Shown: piece by piece, positions 1 through 12,800 of the stretch
Layout: each line of letters opens with the position of its first letter
Numbering within the stretch: the stretch's first letter is position 1
DNA from: Shinisaurus crocodilurus
Taxonomy: Eukaryota > Chordata > Lepidosauria > Squamata > Shinisauridae
Assembly (NCBI GenBank): GCA_021292165.1
Contig: CM037878.1
Coordinates: 191,765,118 to 191,829,117, forward strand
DNA length: 64,000 nt
Direction of reading: 5' to 3'
Position numbers and translations under genes: made by a program
The notes under the pieces: model-generated
What the model saw: only the letters and a program-made list of their open reading frames with translations
Databases searched by the model: none
What the model was told of the DNA's origin: nothing

Positions 1-1475
1 TTCAAGCTATTTCAGACACAAAGCAAAAGAAGAATATTAAACTGGCACTTCCACTTTCCGCAGGTTACCTTGCGTCTCCACAATGTCTATAGATAATTAA
101 TCTCCTTGACAAGTTACAGGGGGATTTGGGTCTCATGTGTTGCAGTTAAGTAATTCTGAATAAATATAGCTGAAGGCAGCATTCATCTTTCTGTTACAAA
201 TTAACTGTGATTGATTGAAAAAGATATTATTTGTCCTTGTGTTCAGTGGGAGGTGAAGCTGTTAGTTATGATTGAAAACAGATCTCTTTCTTGAAGGTAT
301 CTAAGGGTTCCATGGTATTTAAGATATTTGCCCTGACTGAATGATTGACTTATAATACATGTGGTGGATCACTGTGTGCTTGGAACAGCTGATTTCTGTG
401 TACAAGCCTGCTCTATGAATCCCACTCATTGGGGGAGGGGGAGGGGGTGGTGGACAGAGATCTCCCCTCCATTTGCACAGGTCTTAATTTGCACTTACAT
501 GTACACAAAGTTTCTGTAAACTACCTGATTATTGGCAAACTGATTGGCGCTGGGTCTTGTGCATAGTGTTACAATACTAAGAGACAATCCTACCCCAGTG
601 CTCACCACGAGATGGAGATGGAACGGATCCTGTGTGGAGCAGATCACCACAATACACAGATAATTGTCAGTATACACACTGCCCCCAAAGATCTTCAAGA
701 TGACATGAGGAAAACGGGCAGATATTCATGGAATATAAATACTGTATATACACATACGGAGAGTATGATAACACAGAGCTCTATGGGTTGCTTATAAAGC
801 TGTCACCATTCAGCTTAGAGGCTCAGTGTGAGAGAGGTGTTGACATCTTTGGTCCTAGGAGTGGGACCACTACCAACCAAAGACCCCTGAAGTTTCTTCT
901 GGGTAGTGACTGTTGCTACCAGCTGCTTCCAGCTCCCTCACCTGGGCTCCTCTTTATGAGCCCAATCTGGTAATGATGGCTGTTGCTCTTACTCATCACC
1001 ATCCCTCCTTCTGTTCCTTCAGGACCTGAACTAGCCACAGCAGTAGTGGTGAGGAGATAGTGTGGCCAGATGTCCTACTTTACTGGGCAAGTCCTCTATT
1101 TTGGAGAACTGGCAAAGGACAGTCCTGTTTTGAGGTATCCTCTATTTGATGGGCTGTCCAGTCCAAGTCTGATTTAAAGAACCATAAGGAGGAAGAGCAT
1201 AGGTCTTTAAGTTCCTCATCAATAGTTAGCACCTGGACATCAGACTGAGCAGGAACATAGGTTATTTGGTCAATCTTCTCGACTATGGTGAAATGTATTG
1301 TATTGTTGTTTAAATTATACTTATTATTCCCAAATTTGCACCAAATAGACATAAATTTACATATGCCAAGCTTATGCAAATTTGTGTTGTCTTTCTGGAT
1401 GATACAATTGCTCTTTTTTGGCTATGCATATGTGGCCACTGTAGGGGGAGAAGCCACCAGATTGGGCACACAGAG
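1..1475. other. Flanking DNA 3' of MXRA5, nothing recognised
   Basis: The DNA is AT-rich with a G-rich run near 430-450 and several short open frames on both strands, none with family similarity. Confidence 0.4.
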
Positions 1476-1791
1476 ACTGGGTTCAGACAACACGATAATC
1501 CACACTCAAGGGTTGAGTATGGGTTCAGTGTGGGTTGTTGTTGAACCATGGGTTGTCATTGAAATGTGGGTTATGGTGTTCTCTGAACCCAGCTGAGATA
1601 ACAAACCAGTTCACAACCTAACAACAAAACCATGGGTTCTCTTCATGGGTTGTTTGTAGTTAACAACCCATGGCTTGTTAGTGCAGCTGGGTACAGACAA
1701 CACAATAACCCACATTTCAACAACCCATGGTTCAATGACAACCCACACTCAACCCGTGTGAGTGTGGGCTATCGTGTTGTCTTAACCCAGT
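1476..1791. mobile_element. TIR MITE (ACTGGGTTCAGACAACACG family), copy 1, 5-bp TSD
   Basis: The ends ACTGGGTTCAGACAACACGA and the complement of CGTGTTGTCTTAACCCAGT are long inverted repeats that extend into GTGTGGG/CCCACAC. Identical CAGAG lies on both sides (1471-1475 and 1792-1796). The body holds internal inverted motifs (AACCCATGG / CCATGGGTT). No coding capacity is seen. Confidence 0.85.
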
Positions 1792-2944
1792 CAGAGAGGA
1801 AGAGAATGGGAGAGCATGGGCTAGGGTGGGAGGAGGTTGACGCAGCAGCTGCCACCTGCCAAAGAGATGAGTGAGCCCCAGGCCAGGCAGCCAGCCACCT
1901 GTGTCTGTGTATGTGGAGAGGTCCAGTGTGAGTCACATAGATATAGCAATGGCATAAAGTAGTATAATTCCAAGAACTCTGCTTGTGATACCATTGTAAC
2001 ATTGCTGTAATGTATGTATAGCATCTTGTGATGTGGCATTGTGTTGGCATTATTACTGGTGCGTCTCATCTTATGCATTACTAAGCTGGTGCAGCAAACC
2101 TTAGGACCAGGGTGCATCTCAGTATCTTAACTAACAGTATTCTTCTGCATATAACTGAAAACAGTTCAAGAGGATAATTTGTGTGGAAAATATGGGCACT
2201 CTCAGCACATAGTGCTCAGATGACCACTTCCATGTTAAAGACATCATGCGTTCAGGGCACAACTGTTTAAAATTAAAAAAATTCTTGCCAAGCATGGGAT
2301 GTTAATGGATTCCCTAACTCTCTAGTTTAAGAGATTAACTGAGGTGCCAATTTACCATAATATTAAAGTATGTAACTAGCTTTAACCTTGCACTCTTTGA
2401 AGTGCCTTTGTTCTTGGTCTTCAGAATAGGAATCCAGATAGATCTAATTGTGTGTTGTTCAGTGTAACTACTCAAGTGGCTAAACCATTTTTGAATGGCT
2501 TTATTTTAGAGATGCTCCATCTTACTGTACAGTTTTTGGTGTCGTGGCATTTAAAAATAGAAACAGATCTTTTAAATCAAAGTCAACTTTTAGCATGATG
2601 TTCTTTAAGTGGTTATCAAAGAGCTCAAGTAAATTATGTAGTGGAACAAAGAAGTATTTCATATACCCCTATTTGGTTATAAATAGAAGTATTTGTACAT
2701 GCAACTGATTTTTACAATAATGCATGATGGATGTTTAAACTCAAGTTGGCTAATAGATGAAGTAGGACTTTAGGCCAGCTTGTACATTATGGGGAAGGGA
2801 TTTATGTTCCTTGAAGAACTTCATGGCAGGAAAGAAAAGTTTCAGCTTCCCCCCATTGACACTGATTCAACTGTTTGATATATCAGTGGATCTGGAATTG
2901 TACTCAGGACTTCCACATCTGATATAGACTCATTGGGTTTGGAA

Positions 2945-3131
2945 CCAGACTTCGGTTGTATCCAATTTTAGTCCTACTTAGAGTAGACCCATTGAAATGA
3001 ATGGTACTTAAGTTAATCTAACATTGGATCCATCTCTTAGTCATACCTAGAGTAGATCCACTTGGTTGTAACTTGTCCAATTGATTTCAATGGGTCTATC
3101 CTAACTATGAGCAAGTCTGGATCCAACCCAT
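2945..3131. repeat. Old palindromic repeat pair around CCCATTGAAATGAATGG
   Basis: TAGTCCTACTTAGAGTAGAC and GTCATACCTAGAGTAGATCC begin two related units. The second ends at TTGATTTCAATGGGTCTATC. These look like decayed copies of short squamate MITEs similar to the TGCAATCCT group. Confidence 0.45.
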
Positions 3132-3528
3132 CATGTGGCTTTGACCAAGTCACAATTTCTAGGCTTCTATTCTTTCCATCTATAACAGAGGCATACCAGT
3201 GACCTACTTCACATGATCGCTGTGAGGGGCAGGACTACAGAAGTTTTACAGCACACTGTATATTATAATGGTTGTGGAAATGCTAGTTGCTAAAGTGCAA
3301 GGCATGAGTCTTGAGCACTACAGCAAGTTTGGGAGGAGGATGGATTGTCAGGCCATGGCAATATGAGGGCTGTGGTATCTCCCTGCACATTTGACTGGAT
3401 TCTTAAAGAAAAACAAACCCATTTCAGTTTGGGAATGGTCTACTACTATATCCTCACTCTGAGGTGATCTATGTTGCTTTGTGGAACAATTTAGTCGCTG
3501 TGACAAAGTTGTGTGGAAAATATTTGTT

Positions 3529-3534
3529 TTTATT
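3529..3534 (-). promoter_or_regulatory. MXRA5: Candidate MXRA5 polyadenylation signal AATAAA
   Basis: The plus strand reads TTTATT, giving AATAAA on the coding strand about 1,360 nt after the stop codon. It is the first canonical hexamer downstream. Two weaker ATTAAA hexamers lie closer to the stop, so alternative 3' ends are possible. Confidence 0.45.
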
Positions 3535-4891
3535 ATAAAACATACAGTATACTGATCTTAATATTATATAAAACACAGTAGAAGTATCAGAGTCTTGTAA
3601 AGACCAATAATTTATACACTGAGACACAGGTCACTGTTATTCTTCCAGTCTCATAGTCTTTAAACACACACACACACATAAAAAATAAAGAATGACTGAA
3701 GTCAGCTAGGGATTCCCTTGCTGTGAGGCATCTGCATTGTTACAGTAATTATTGCTAGGCTGTGGTGGAATAAAATCAGGTTGTTGTTCTTTTAATTTCC
3801 TAACTGAAAAGTTGATCCCAGAGAACTGATAGAAAAATGAACACAGAGTAGTTAGTAATTATATTCTATAGAGGCTTGGCTATGTCAAAGCATTGCAGGG
3901 GATTAAGGAAAGTGTTTGTGTCCAATAACAGCAACAACAAAAGGAAGCAACTTCTCTCATGTCAACTCTTTTGTTGGAAATTAATACTACTTTGGTATGT
4001 TTTAAGGTGCTTGTTGCATAAAGAAATAGATTCAGACTATCAGTGGGCAGAGTACTTTGGGTTATAGGTAGAACCAAAATAGATTGGGGGGCAGGCAGAA
4101 TTCTCAACAAATTTCTCCCGGTTTGAATTTGCTTGCAAAAATTACAGATTTATATTCTAATTTGTTTCCCCTTCCCTCTACCAACATTCCCAATTGTGGA
4201 AGCCATAGGTGTTTTAGACAGAACAAGGTGTAAAAAAATGAACTTCTTAAACTGATACTGTACCTTAAATTTATCAACCAGACTTAGGCCAGAACTATTT
4301 GTTACATGCTCTACAGGGCTGTGGCTGCTGCTGAAAATGGCTTTCCCGAATCAAGTTCTCCTCTCCCTTGTAACTCACGCCATGTAATGGCCTGAAGGAT
4401 ATACAGCACAATCCAGCCAAGGTTAAGCACTTTTTAATTCCCACTGACTGCAATGTTCAACTCTCCCATTGATTTCAATGGGATATAAATGACCTAACTT
4501 TGGCTGGACTGGTTTTCTTTTTCATCACAAGTACCCCTTCAAAGTCAAGTTGCAAAAGCAAAAATTGAAAATGTTGAAAGTTCACCAAGTCTGAAACCTT
4601 GCTGAATTTTGATTTGTTTTCCCCACTTCTTGTCTCAGGTTCTAAGGCAGATGGCGAGAAACCCTGTTCCATCATAGAGATAGTTCAGAGGCCTTCTCAG
4701 ATGTGCTACCCGCCTGAATTGCATTTTGGTATTTCACAAATGTAAAGCTGCATGATACACCATTTCTGGCACAACTGTGCTTTTCTCTTCTTAGTACAAC
4801 TGGTTTCATTTAGCAACTGTATTTTCCTAGCTGTGCTCACTTGGCAGGGACGTTAGATATTTGTGTGTATTCAAAGGCATTTGTTTGAACA
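3529..4891 (-). other. MXRA5: Probable MXRA5 3' UTR
   Basis: No open frame continues after the TAA at 4892-4894. Going downstream on the minus strand, ATTAAA variants occur at 4433-4438 and 3791-3796, and the first canonical AATAAA is at 3529-3534. A 3' UTR of about 1.4 kb would be in the normal range for this gene. The true cleavage site is not visible from sequence alone. Confidence 0.5.
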
Positions 4892-6800
4892 TTAGAATAT
4901 GTGTATGTAGGTTGCTTTTGAATCGCTGCCTAGTATATTTTTAGCAGTGCATTTGTAGAAGCCTGCATCCCTTTGTGTAGCCTGCTGGATGATTAATGAG
5001 CCCTGAGGGTGAAGGAATTTGTTTCCATACAGACGGGACTGAGCTCCCGTTGTCAGATGCAATTTGTCTGGGAGTTCCCATGTTATTTCTGCTTTAGGGA
5101 TCCCAATGGCCATGCAGTTCAGCTTCACGGTATTGCCTGGCCTCGTGTAAATGACAGGAGCTGGTTCACTTGTGATCCGCGGTGGGTAGGCGATCACGAT
5201 CACGGGAACGTTCATTAGGGAAGAGCCATACTCTGTCACAGCCTTGCACAGGTAGGTCCCTCGGTCAAATACAGATGCCTCACGCACAGTGAGAGAGCCG
5301 TTCTCTGACAGGGAGAATCGCCCAACAGCTTGGGGACCATCCAAGACCATCCCGCTGGGCAGTGTCCAGGTGACGCGGGCCCGCTGACTGGGCTGGGTGA
5401 TGCAGTGAAGCTGCAGGGTCTCCCCATTGATGATGCTCACCAGGTTGTTATACTGATTGCTGATCTCTGGTTTCAGCCCCACTTGGAGGAAGACCACCCT
5501 CTCTGCATAGCCACCTGGGTTCCGGGCTGTGCAGCGGTAAGTCCCGGCGTCTACTGCAGACAGGGCACTGATGTGCAGGATCCCATCCCTCTTGTGGTAA
5601 AACCTCTGCAAATGGCTGCTTTTCTGCAGTTCGGTGCCATTGGGGAGGATCCAGGCAGTGCTAGGCTGAGGGGTCCCATGAACGGAACAGTTCAGGTTGA
5701 TACTGTGGCCCGCCGTGGCAGTGATCCTTTCAGTGACAGGATCCCTGAAGGTGGGCTTTTCCACGTGGTCCATGACCTGAAGCTGCACAATCAGCCTGGC
5801 CTCTCCCCCTTCATTCCTGCCGATGCACACCAGCTGCACCGAGTCGGTCTGCCTCACTCCACGAATATCCAATGTGCCATTGCGGTGCACAGTGATTCTG
5901 TTCCCATAATAGGGGGCAGGTAGGATCACGCCTTCTGGGAAAGCCCACATGACCCGTGGAGATGGGATACCTTCTGCTTTACAGTCAATCAGCTTCCGAC
6001 TGTCTCTCAGAGCCATTTCTCTCATGGAGGTGATGGTGCTGGGATGCCCATTTATTCTGGGAGGCTGAACATTGACACGGATCCAGACAATTTTCCGGTC
6101 TTCCCCAGCACTGTTCCGGGCTACACATGTATAGTTGCCGCTGTCAGATCTTTGGGCCTTCTGTACGAGAAGTGTCCCATCTCTGTACACCTGGTATTTA
6201 TCTGACAGTAGTGGGATAGGCCTGTTGCTTGGAGACAACCAGGTCACTTTTGGTGTGGGCTCCCCTTTCGCTTCACATCCTACAGACACCACATCCCCAT
6301 ATGGGATGTCGATAGCTGTGTAGGTTTTATTCCTAATGGTGGCAGGCTCGGCCACGACTTTGACTCGTACTTTCATCTCATCTTTGCCAATCTGGTTCTC
6401 AGCATAACAGGTGTAGTCCCCCTCTTCTCTCAGCCCTACATCATTGAAGTACAGCGTCCCATTGTTGAATACCACGTATCTCTTTGCTCGGCTCCCGCTG
6501 TCGTCCGATTGCATGAAGGTGTTGATCATGCTGCCATCTGGAAGACTCCAGGAGATCTCCGGGTTTGGCAGACCTGTAGCTACACAGTCCACTTTCAGGT
6601 CCCCTCCATACATCACCTTCCGGTTATTCTCATGTGTGTGTTCAATTTTGGCGGGTTTCATCATCACATTTACTTTGAGCACGACGTAGTCATCTCCAAT
6701 CTTATTGCGGGCCACACATAGGTAATCTCCAGCATCCTTGTCGGTGACAGAAAGAACAACCAAAGTTCCGTTGCCAAATACCTTGATTCTGCTGTCCAAA
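4892..6800 (-). CDS. MXRA5: MXRA5 last coding exon: end of Ig6 and Ig7-Ig12
   Basis: This exon encodes residues 2172-2807 and ends with TAA at 4892-4894. The acceptor is CCTAAATTAG|TTTGGACAGC; the first T completes a serine codon. It finishes Ig6 (GDYLCVARNKIGDDYV) and carries six more I-set Ig domains. They open near KPAKIEH, AEPATIRNKT, VQPPRINGHP, DHVEKPTFRD, GLKPEISNQY and YPPRITSEPAP. Each shows the Cys, Trp and DxGxYxC pattern, except the fourth full-length one, which has SVQLVCIGRN in place of the tyrosine motif, as mammals do. The C-terminus GSDSKATYIHIF is nearly identical to the mammalian end. It is the best conserved part of the gene. Confidence 0.98.
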
Positions 6801-9800
6801 CTAATTTAGGAAAAACAGAAAACAAAACATGTGCTGTAAGTTTATGATCACAAGTCATTTTACTCTGAGCCAGAAAACAAACAAAAATAATTATCTTCAT
6901 TTGCAAGCAAACAATTCCATCCTGAAACTGACTTTCCTCTAATGGAAAGATGATTTTATTTACTTTATACTTCTCTTCTGAAGATCTAGATTTTATTTAC
7001 AGAATTCTATGCTGCATTTAGACACGGACAAGGAAATGCACATTTAAAAAAAATATCCTCTGGTATATATACGTACATCATTGATAAATTCCATATAGGC
7101 TTAAATGCCTGGACACACATGTTTATAAAATGAACAGGATACTGACAACATATTCCGTATGACAAGATATACACACATGTATTAATAAAGAAATGTTATT
7201 CCACAGAGAGTGACATTGCTTTGGATATAAGCAGGCAAAATAATTTTGTCTGTTTAAAAAAGTGGGACATATTTGTATATATTAGTGCCTACATTCAGGC
7301 TGCAATCCTGTACCTACTTACCTGGAAGCAAGCCCCACTGAACTCAATAGGACTTACTTCTGAGTAGACATGTACAGAATTGCACTATCTGTCACCTAAT
7401 AGTGGATCATGGGATCTCTGAGAGCAAAAGATTATGGAAGTTCCACTTCCACTAACATCACACAAAATATTTACATCAAGCAATTTAAGAAGTTTATATA
7501 GCCAAACTACTTAATGCATTAGAGTATAATCCTCACTGCCACAGGAAAACATATGATCAATCTATTTTAATGGTTATAATAAACATCAAATGGCATTATG
7601 TTCTGCTCATTTGGTAAATGAGATGTTGCCTTGGATGTTGACCCTGCCAGATGCTGAGCTAGCCCCTCAAGCTGTCTCCAAATCTGGAGGCACTCCTCCT
7701 TCCATTATTTTCAGATCTGGGAGAGATAAGAATTCCAGTCTTTATACGTATTGAATCAAATAATTGATCCATCTACATCAAGGGTTCATATCCTCAGGCC
7801 TGCGGGGTAAATCTGACCCACCTGGAGAGCCAATCTGGCCCTGTGGGGTTCCATAGATGGCCACACCCCCTTCCCCTGGCTGCACCCCCTTTCCCCAACC
7901 ACTGATCATTTGGTGGTTTCCCAGATTTTGCATTGCCCCCCCCCTCCATTCTAAAAGGCTGAATTGCCTATCCTAAGGCTCAGTTACTGGCCGCAAGAGC
8001 TTTGAGCTAAAATAGGCTGGTATTTTTGGCCCCTCCCCTTTTGCCTTCAGCCCCACCCACCACTGGAATGCAGCCCCCAAAAGCTTCTCTGAGATTGAAT
8101 TTGGCCCTTGGGCTGAAAGAGCTTCAACACCCCTGATCTACTCCATTCCCATCTACTCCAAGTGATTCCCATCTACTCCATTCCCATCTATTCCCTGATC
8201 TACTCCATTCCCATCTACTCCAAGTGCATTCCAGTGGTGGGTGGGGCTGACCTGAATCCACTGCAGTTGAAAAATGATCCTATGCTGATTATACAGTTGA
8301 CTCTGCCCTGCTTCCTGCCCCCAGGCTGGCCAAGCAACGGCCCCCCTTGCATAGGCCACACAAGGTCAGGGAGGCAACACAAGGGCTGCAACCCCAAACC
8401 AGTTGCTATAGAGGCCGTGGGGTCAGTCCTGGTTCCAGCATGAAGACACATACTGTTCTGTGTGCCAGTGCTAGGACCCTTTCATGAGATCCTAGGAACT
8501 GCAAGCTCAATCATATTGTCTCAGGGGATCAGGTTCAGCGATCTTTCTGTTTATCTGAAACCTAAAAGGTATAACTGGCTGTAATGGAAGACCCAGGGCT
8601 GCCACAGAAAAGGACATCCCTGTGCCTAGTTCTTCCCTGCAGGATCCAATGAAATCCAGCCCATGATGCGACATTATCACACCATGAATTTCCCCACCCT
8701 CACTAATGGAAGCCCACTGTGCTGTTATCCAGCCCCTCAAGCAAGTGCTGGGGAACTCATGTAATGACATCTTGCCACACAGTGAATTTGCTACATGTTA
8801 TGCCAGGGGCGGGCCAGGAAGAACTTGACATGGGGGTGCTGTTTTCACATAGTTCCAGGCTAACATTATAGAAGAATCACGTAAAATCCATCAAAAATAT
8901 CTAGGATCCTCAACGGCTCACCTCTTTTGAAAAGTAGACCTTGCCATAGCCATTGTACTATAGTTCTCTTGTGAACTCAGATATGGTTAGTATCTAAAGA
9001 AACACCTCTCCCTGTATCAGCCTGCCCATGCCCTTACAACTGGGGGAGAGGCCCATCTTGTTCCACTACTAGGAGAAGCAAATTGGGCGGTGACACAAGA
9101 TACGGTGGTGGTGCCCCGACTTTAAAATGCCTTCCCCAAGAGGTAAGTCTACCACTAATTTTACCTGAATTTCAGTGCAGGCTAAGACCTATCTGTTTAT
9201 GTGATTCTTCTATAAAGTTAGCCTGGAACTATGTGAAAACAGCACCCCCATGTCAAGTTCTTCCTGGCCCGCCCCTGGCATAACATGTAGCAAATTCACT
9301 GTGTGGCAAGATGTCATTACATGAGTTCCCCAGCACTTGCTTGAGGGGCTGGATAACAGCACAGTGGGCTTCCATTAGTGAGGGTGGGGAAATTCATTTA
9401 TGAATGGTCAATGAATATGACTGAATCTTTGTTGCGTATCTGTTTCTCTCTGCTGATTGCTACTGGTTTTATTAGATGTGTAGTGTTTTACTGTTTTAAT
9501 ATAGTTTATTGTATTTTATTGTTATAATATTTTTACCCACCCTGAGATTTTTATGAAGGGCAGGATATAAAAAGAATTAAATTAATTAATAAATAGGGAT
9601 ACTTTATATGGTGGTGGGTATACGACAGTCTGGCCTCATTTATAAAACTCAGTATTCTTAACAAGTAACATATCTTTACTGCAAATCTTTGGCCTTAGAT
9701 TATTAAATGCTTAAATATCATCAATTAAGGACAATCATTTTACATAACTTGTAATAAGGCAAAGGTCATGCACCAAAATGCAGTTTAAAAGAGCTCTGCA

Positions 9801-12800
9801 ATTCCAGAGTAATGTAAAATAAAATGAGTGTAAAAAGAAATCAAGGCCATATGCCTGTGTATACCAGTTGCTGGGGAACATGGGCAGGAGGGTGCTGTTG
9901 CACTCATGTCCTGCTTGTGGAATCCCATGAGTAGCTGGCTAGCCACCATGTGAACAGAATGCTGGATGGACCCTTGGTCTGATCCAGCATGGCTGTTCTT
10001 ATGTTTAAGGCCAAACATCTTGGCACAACTGAACCGCTTGGAAAACAACAAAGTATTATATTTGTATTCTAATAAAAATAGTCACTTTAACATAAATACA
10101 GGCCTTTAGCTAAATGTATACACATATAAATAGAGAAATGAGATCCCATACTGCTGCTCTAGCAAACATGGCCACAATCCAGCTAAAATGAAACACGTTT
10201 AAGTGGGGAGCTCAGCATATAATTATCCCCCCTGAAATCAATGGGACTAAACAATGATGAACTCTGAACACATTGCATCCTGTATTTATTTTTTTCATAT
10301 GGAAGAGAGTTTGCATTGACAACATTCCATTGGCACATTTATTTATTTAAGCTAAGGTATGCAGGCAGGTTTTAGCTCCTCTCCCCTCTTCATTAGAACT
10401 ATTTCAAGTAATTCTACCATAATTTTATCTATCTCTGTCCATCAAAGGACTGTCTTTGTGATACACCCTGGTTTAGAGTGACTAGCGCTTTCCAATTTTT
10501 CTATTTTTAGGGAACCCTTTCCACAGTGCTGTGCTAGCTGAGGAACCCTGCCTGTCTCCTGTGGTTTACCCTGTGCACTCTCAGTGCACTGCAAAGCATT
10601 CATTTGTGAGGCACACGGTGCATAGTCAGTTTGGCATGTTGAGCCTCATTGTTGGCTCTGCAGACATGGAGTGGACTCTATGACGCAACAAACCCCCTTC
10701 CTGTGGCTGTGCATGGCAGGGGAAGGTTGATAGTGATAGGCAAGTTGTCTTTCAGGTATACTTCCCACCATTATTGATCTATTCATTGGTGGATCTCTGA
10801 CTGCAAGGAACCACGGGCTCTCTGGAAAACTACTATTCTAAGAAAGTTGTTTTAGGCTGCAGTCCTATACATCCTTAGTGGTAAATCCCACTGATATCAA
10901 GGGGGCTTACTTCAGCATAACCATGCACAGGATCAAACACTTGAGCTGAAACATACCATTGCAATGCTTTATGGAAGAGAAATGCCTTGAAAAGGATAAC
11001 ACAGTTGCTGGTGGTTTTCCATTCTGAAACTATGTGTATTATAATACAGGCCTGTGGCTCACGCTGGCTCAGCTTGTCTGAGCGTGGAAAGCTAAGCAGG
11101 GTCAGGCCTGGTTATTACTTGGATGAGAGACCCCTCCTCTAGTTTCCTGCATTGAGCAGGGGGTTGAACTCGATGGCCTTGTAGGCCCCTTCCAACTCTA
11201 TGATCTATGAATCTATGAATATAGAGCAGGAGTGCACAACCTGCTGCCTAGGGGGCTGCATGTATCCCCAAGGCCTTAACTGCAGCCCCCCATGAGGCTA
11301 GCATGTTCTCCACCCCCTCCTGTTCTCCAATCCTGATACAGATCAGATTGTTCTTTCCCCACTGTTGCTACCAGTGAGGAAAGAGTGATCTATATCAGCA
11401 TGGCTGCAGGAAGGGATGGAAAGAAGGATGTCCACTCCCTCTCCCAGAGATCCTCATAAAGATCACTCTTTCCTCCCTGGAAAGGTACGCGTGCATCCAT
11501 GTGTATGTGTGCGTGTGTGCATGTCTGCACAGGTGTGAGTGTGCATGCACATATGTGTGTATGTGTGTGCCCCCGAAGCCAACATCATATGCTGGCTGGA
11601 AAGCTAAGCTGGGTCAAGCCTGGTTATTACTTAGATGGGATACCCCTCCTCTAGTTTCCTGCATTGAGCAGGGGGTTGCACTTGATAGCCTTGTAGGCTC
11701 CTTCCAACTCTATGATCTATGAAATCTATGAAACATCCAGCTCTCGGGGCTGAAAAGGTAGTGCACCCCTGATACAGAGCTAAGTTCCAGCACTCTCTCT
11801 CTCGCTCACTCATACACACTCATTCACAGACACACACACACATACACACCAACCTGGCCATTTAATTTCTAACCAAACGGGCCCAAGCAAATATACTTGG
11901 AATGACTTCAGGTATGATGCTACCTTGCAGAGTTGTCACAGGAAACTTACCAAAACCATCAATGAATACCGGGCACGCCAAAAGCAATAGCAAGTATTTT
12001 TTCACCTGTGTAGAGAATCCACCATCCTTTTTGAAGGAAGCCTCCAGAGTATCCGTGGCCAGGGGTCCCCAGATGCACTGCAGTCCAGCCGCAGGGTGCT
12101 GCCATATGTCACATCTGTTCTCTGAGGAGAGCTCCCGGTGATCTTGGCATTTGTGGACTGCTTCTTGACCTGCAACCACACAGTTCTCCGGGCAGTCCCA
12201 ACCATATTGGTTGCAATGCACTCATAGCTCCCGCTGTCTTTGGGTGAGACGTTGCGGATGTACAGGGTCCCATTTGGAAAAACAAACAGATTGCCATGGA
12301 TAAACTGGGAGGTTCGGATCTGGGTCCCATCAAAGAGCAACCAACGGATGCCAGGCAGAGGTGCTGCTTTGGCACTGCAGTGAATGTTGATGTTCTGCCC
12401 CACGTTGAGGGAAACGTTTTCCTGTTTCTCCTGCTGGATAATAGGTGGCAAGGCAGCAATGTGAAGTCTCACAGCAATACTATCAGCTCCTGCAGCATTG
12501 CTGGCTACGCACTTGTAAACTCCCCGGTCTGAGAAGTTTGTGTCCTTAAGGGACAGGGTTCGGTTTTCGTACAGCATCACCCTTCCCTCTGTAGTGCTCA
12601 CAGTTTGTAATATTTTCCTGTCGGGAAAAATCCAAGAAATGTGTGGGCTTGGAATTCCATTGGCTTGGCAATCCATAGTCACTTTCTCTCCAAAATAAAC
12701 AGTCACATCTCTGAAGCGGGAGCCCAGCATTTTGGGCTGCTGGGCTAAGACGGTCAACAAGATGATCATTTTGTCGACGCCGTGCAGGTTCTGAGCAGTG

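Noticed and set aside
5330..5923. 197-codon plus-strand frame
   Set aside because: It is antisense to the Ig-coding last exon of MXRA5 and lacks any domain.
11049..11150. Possible 5S rRNA gene
   Set aside because: Only the internal part resembles 5S rRNA. The 5' and 3' stems are missing and a CR1-like tail follows, so it is a SINE.
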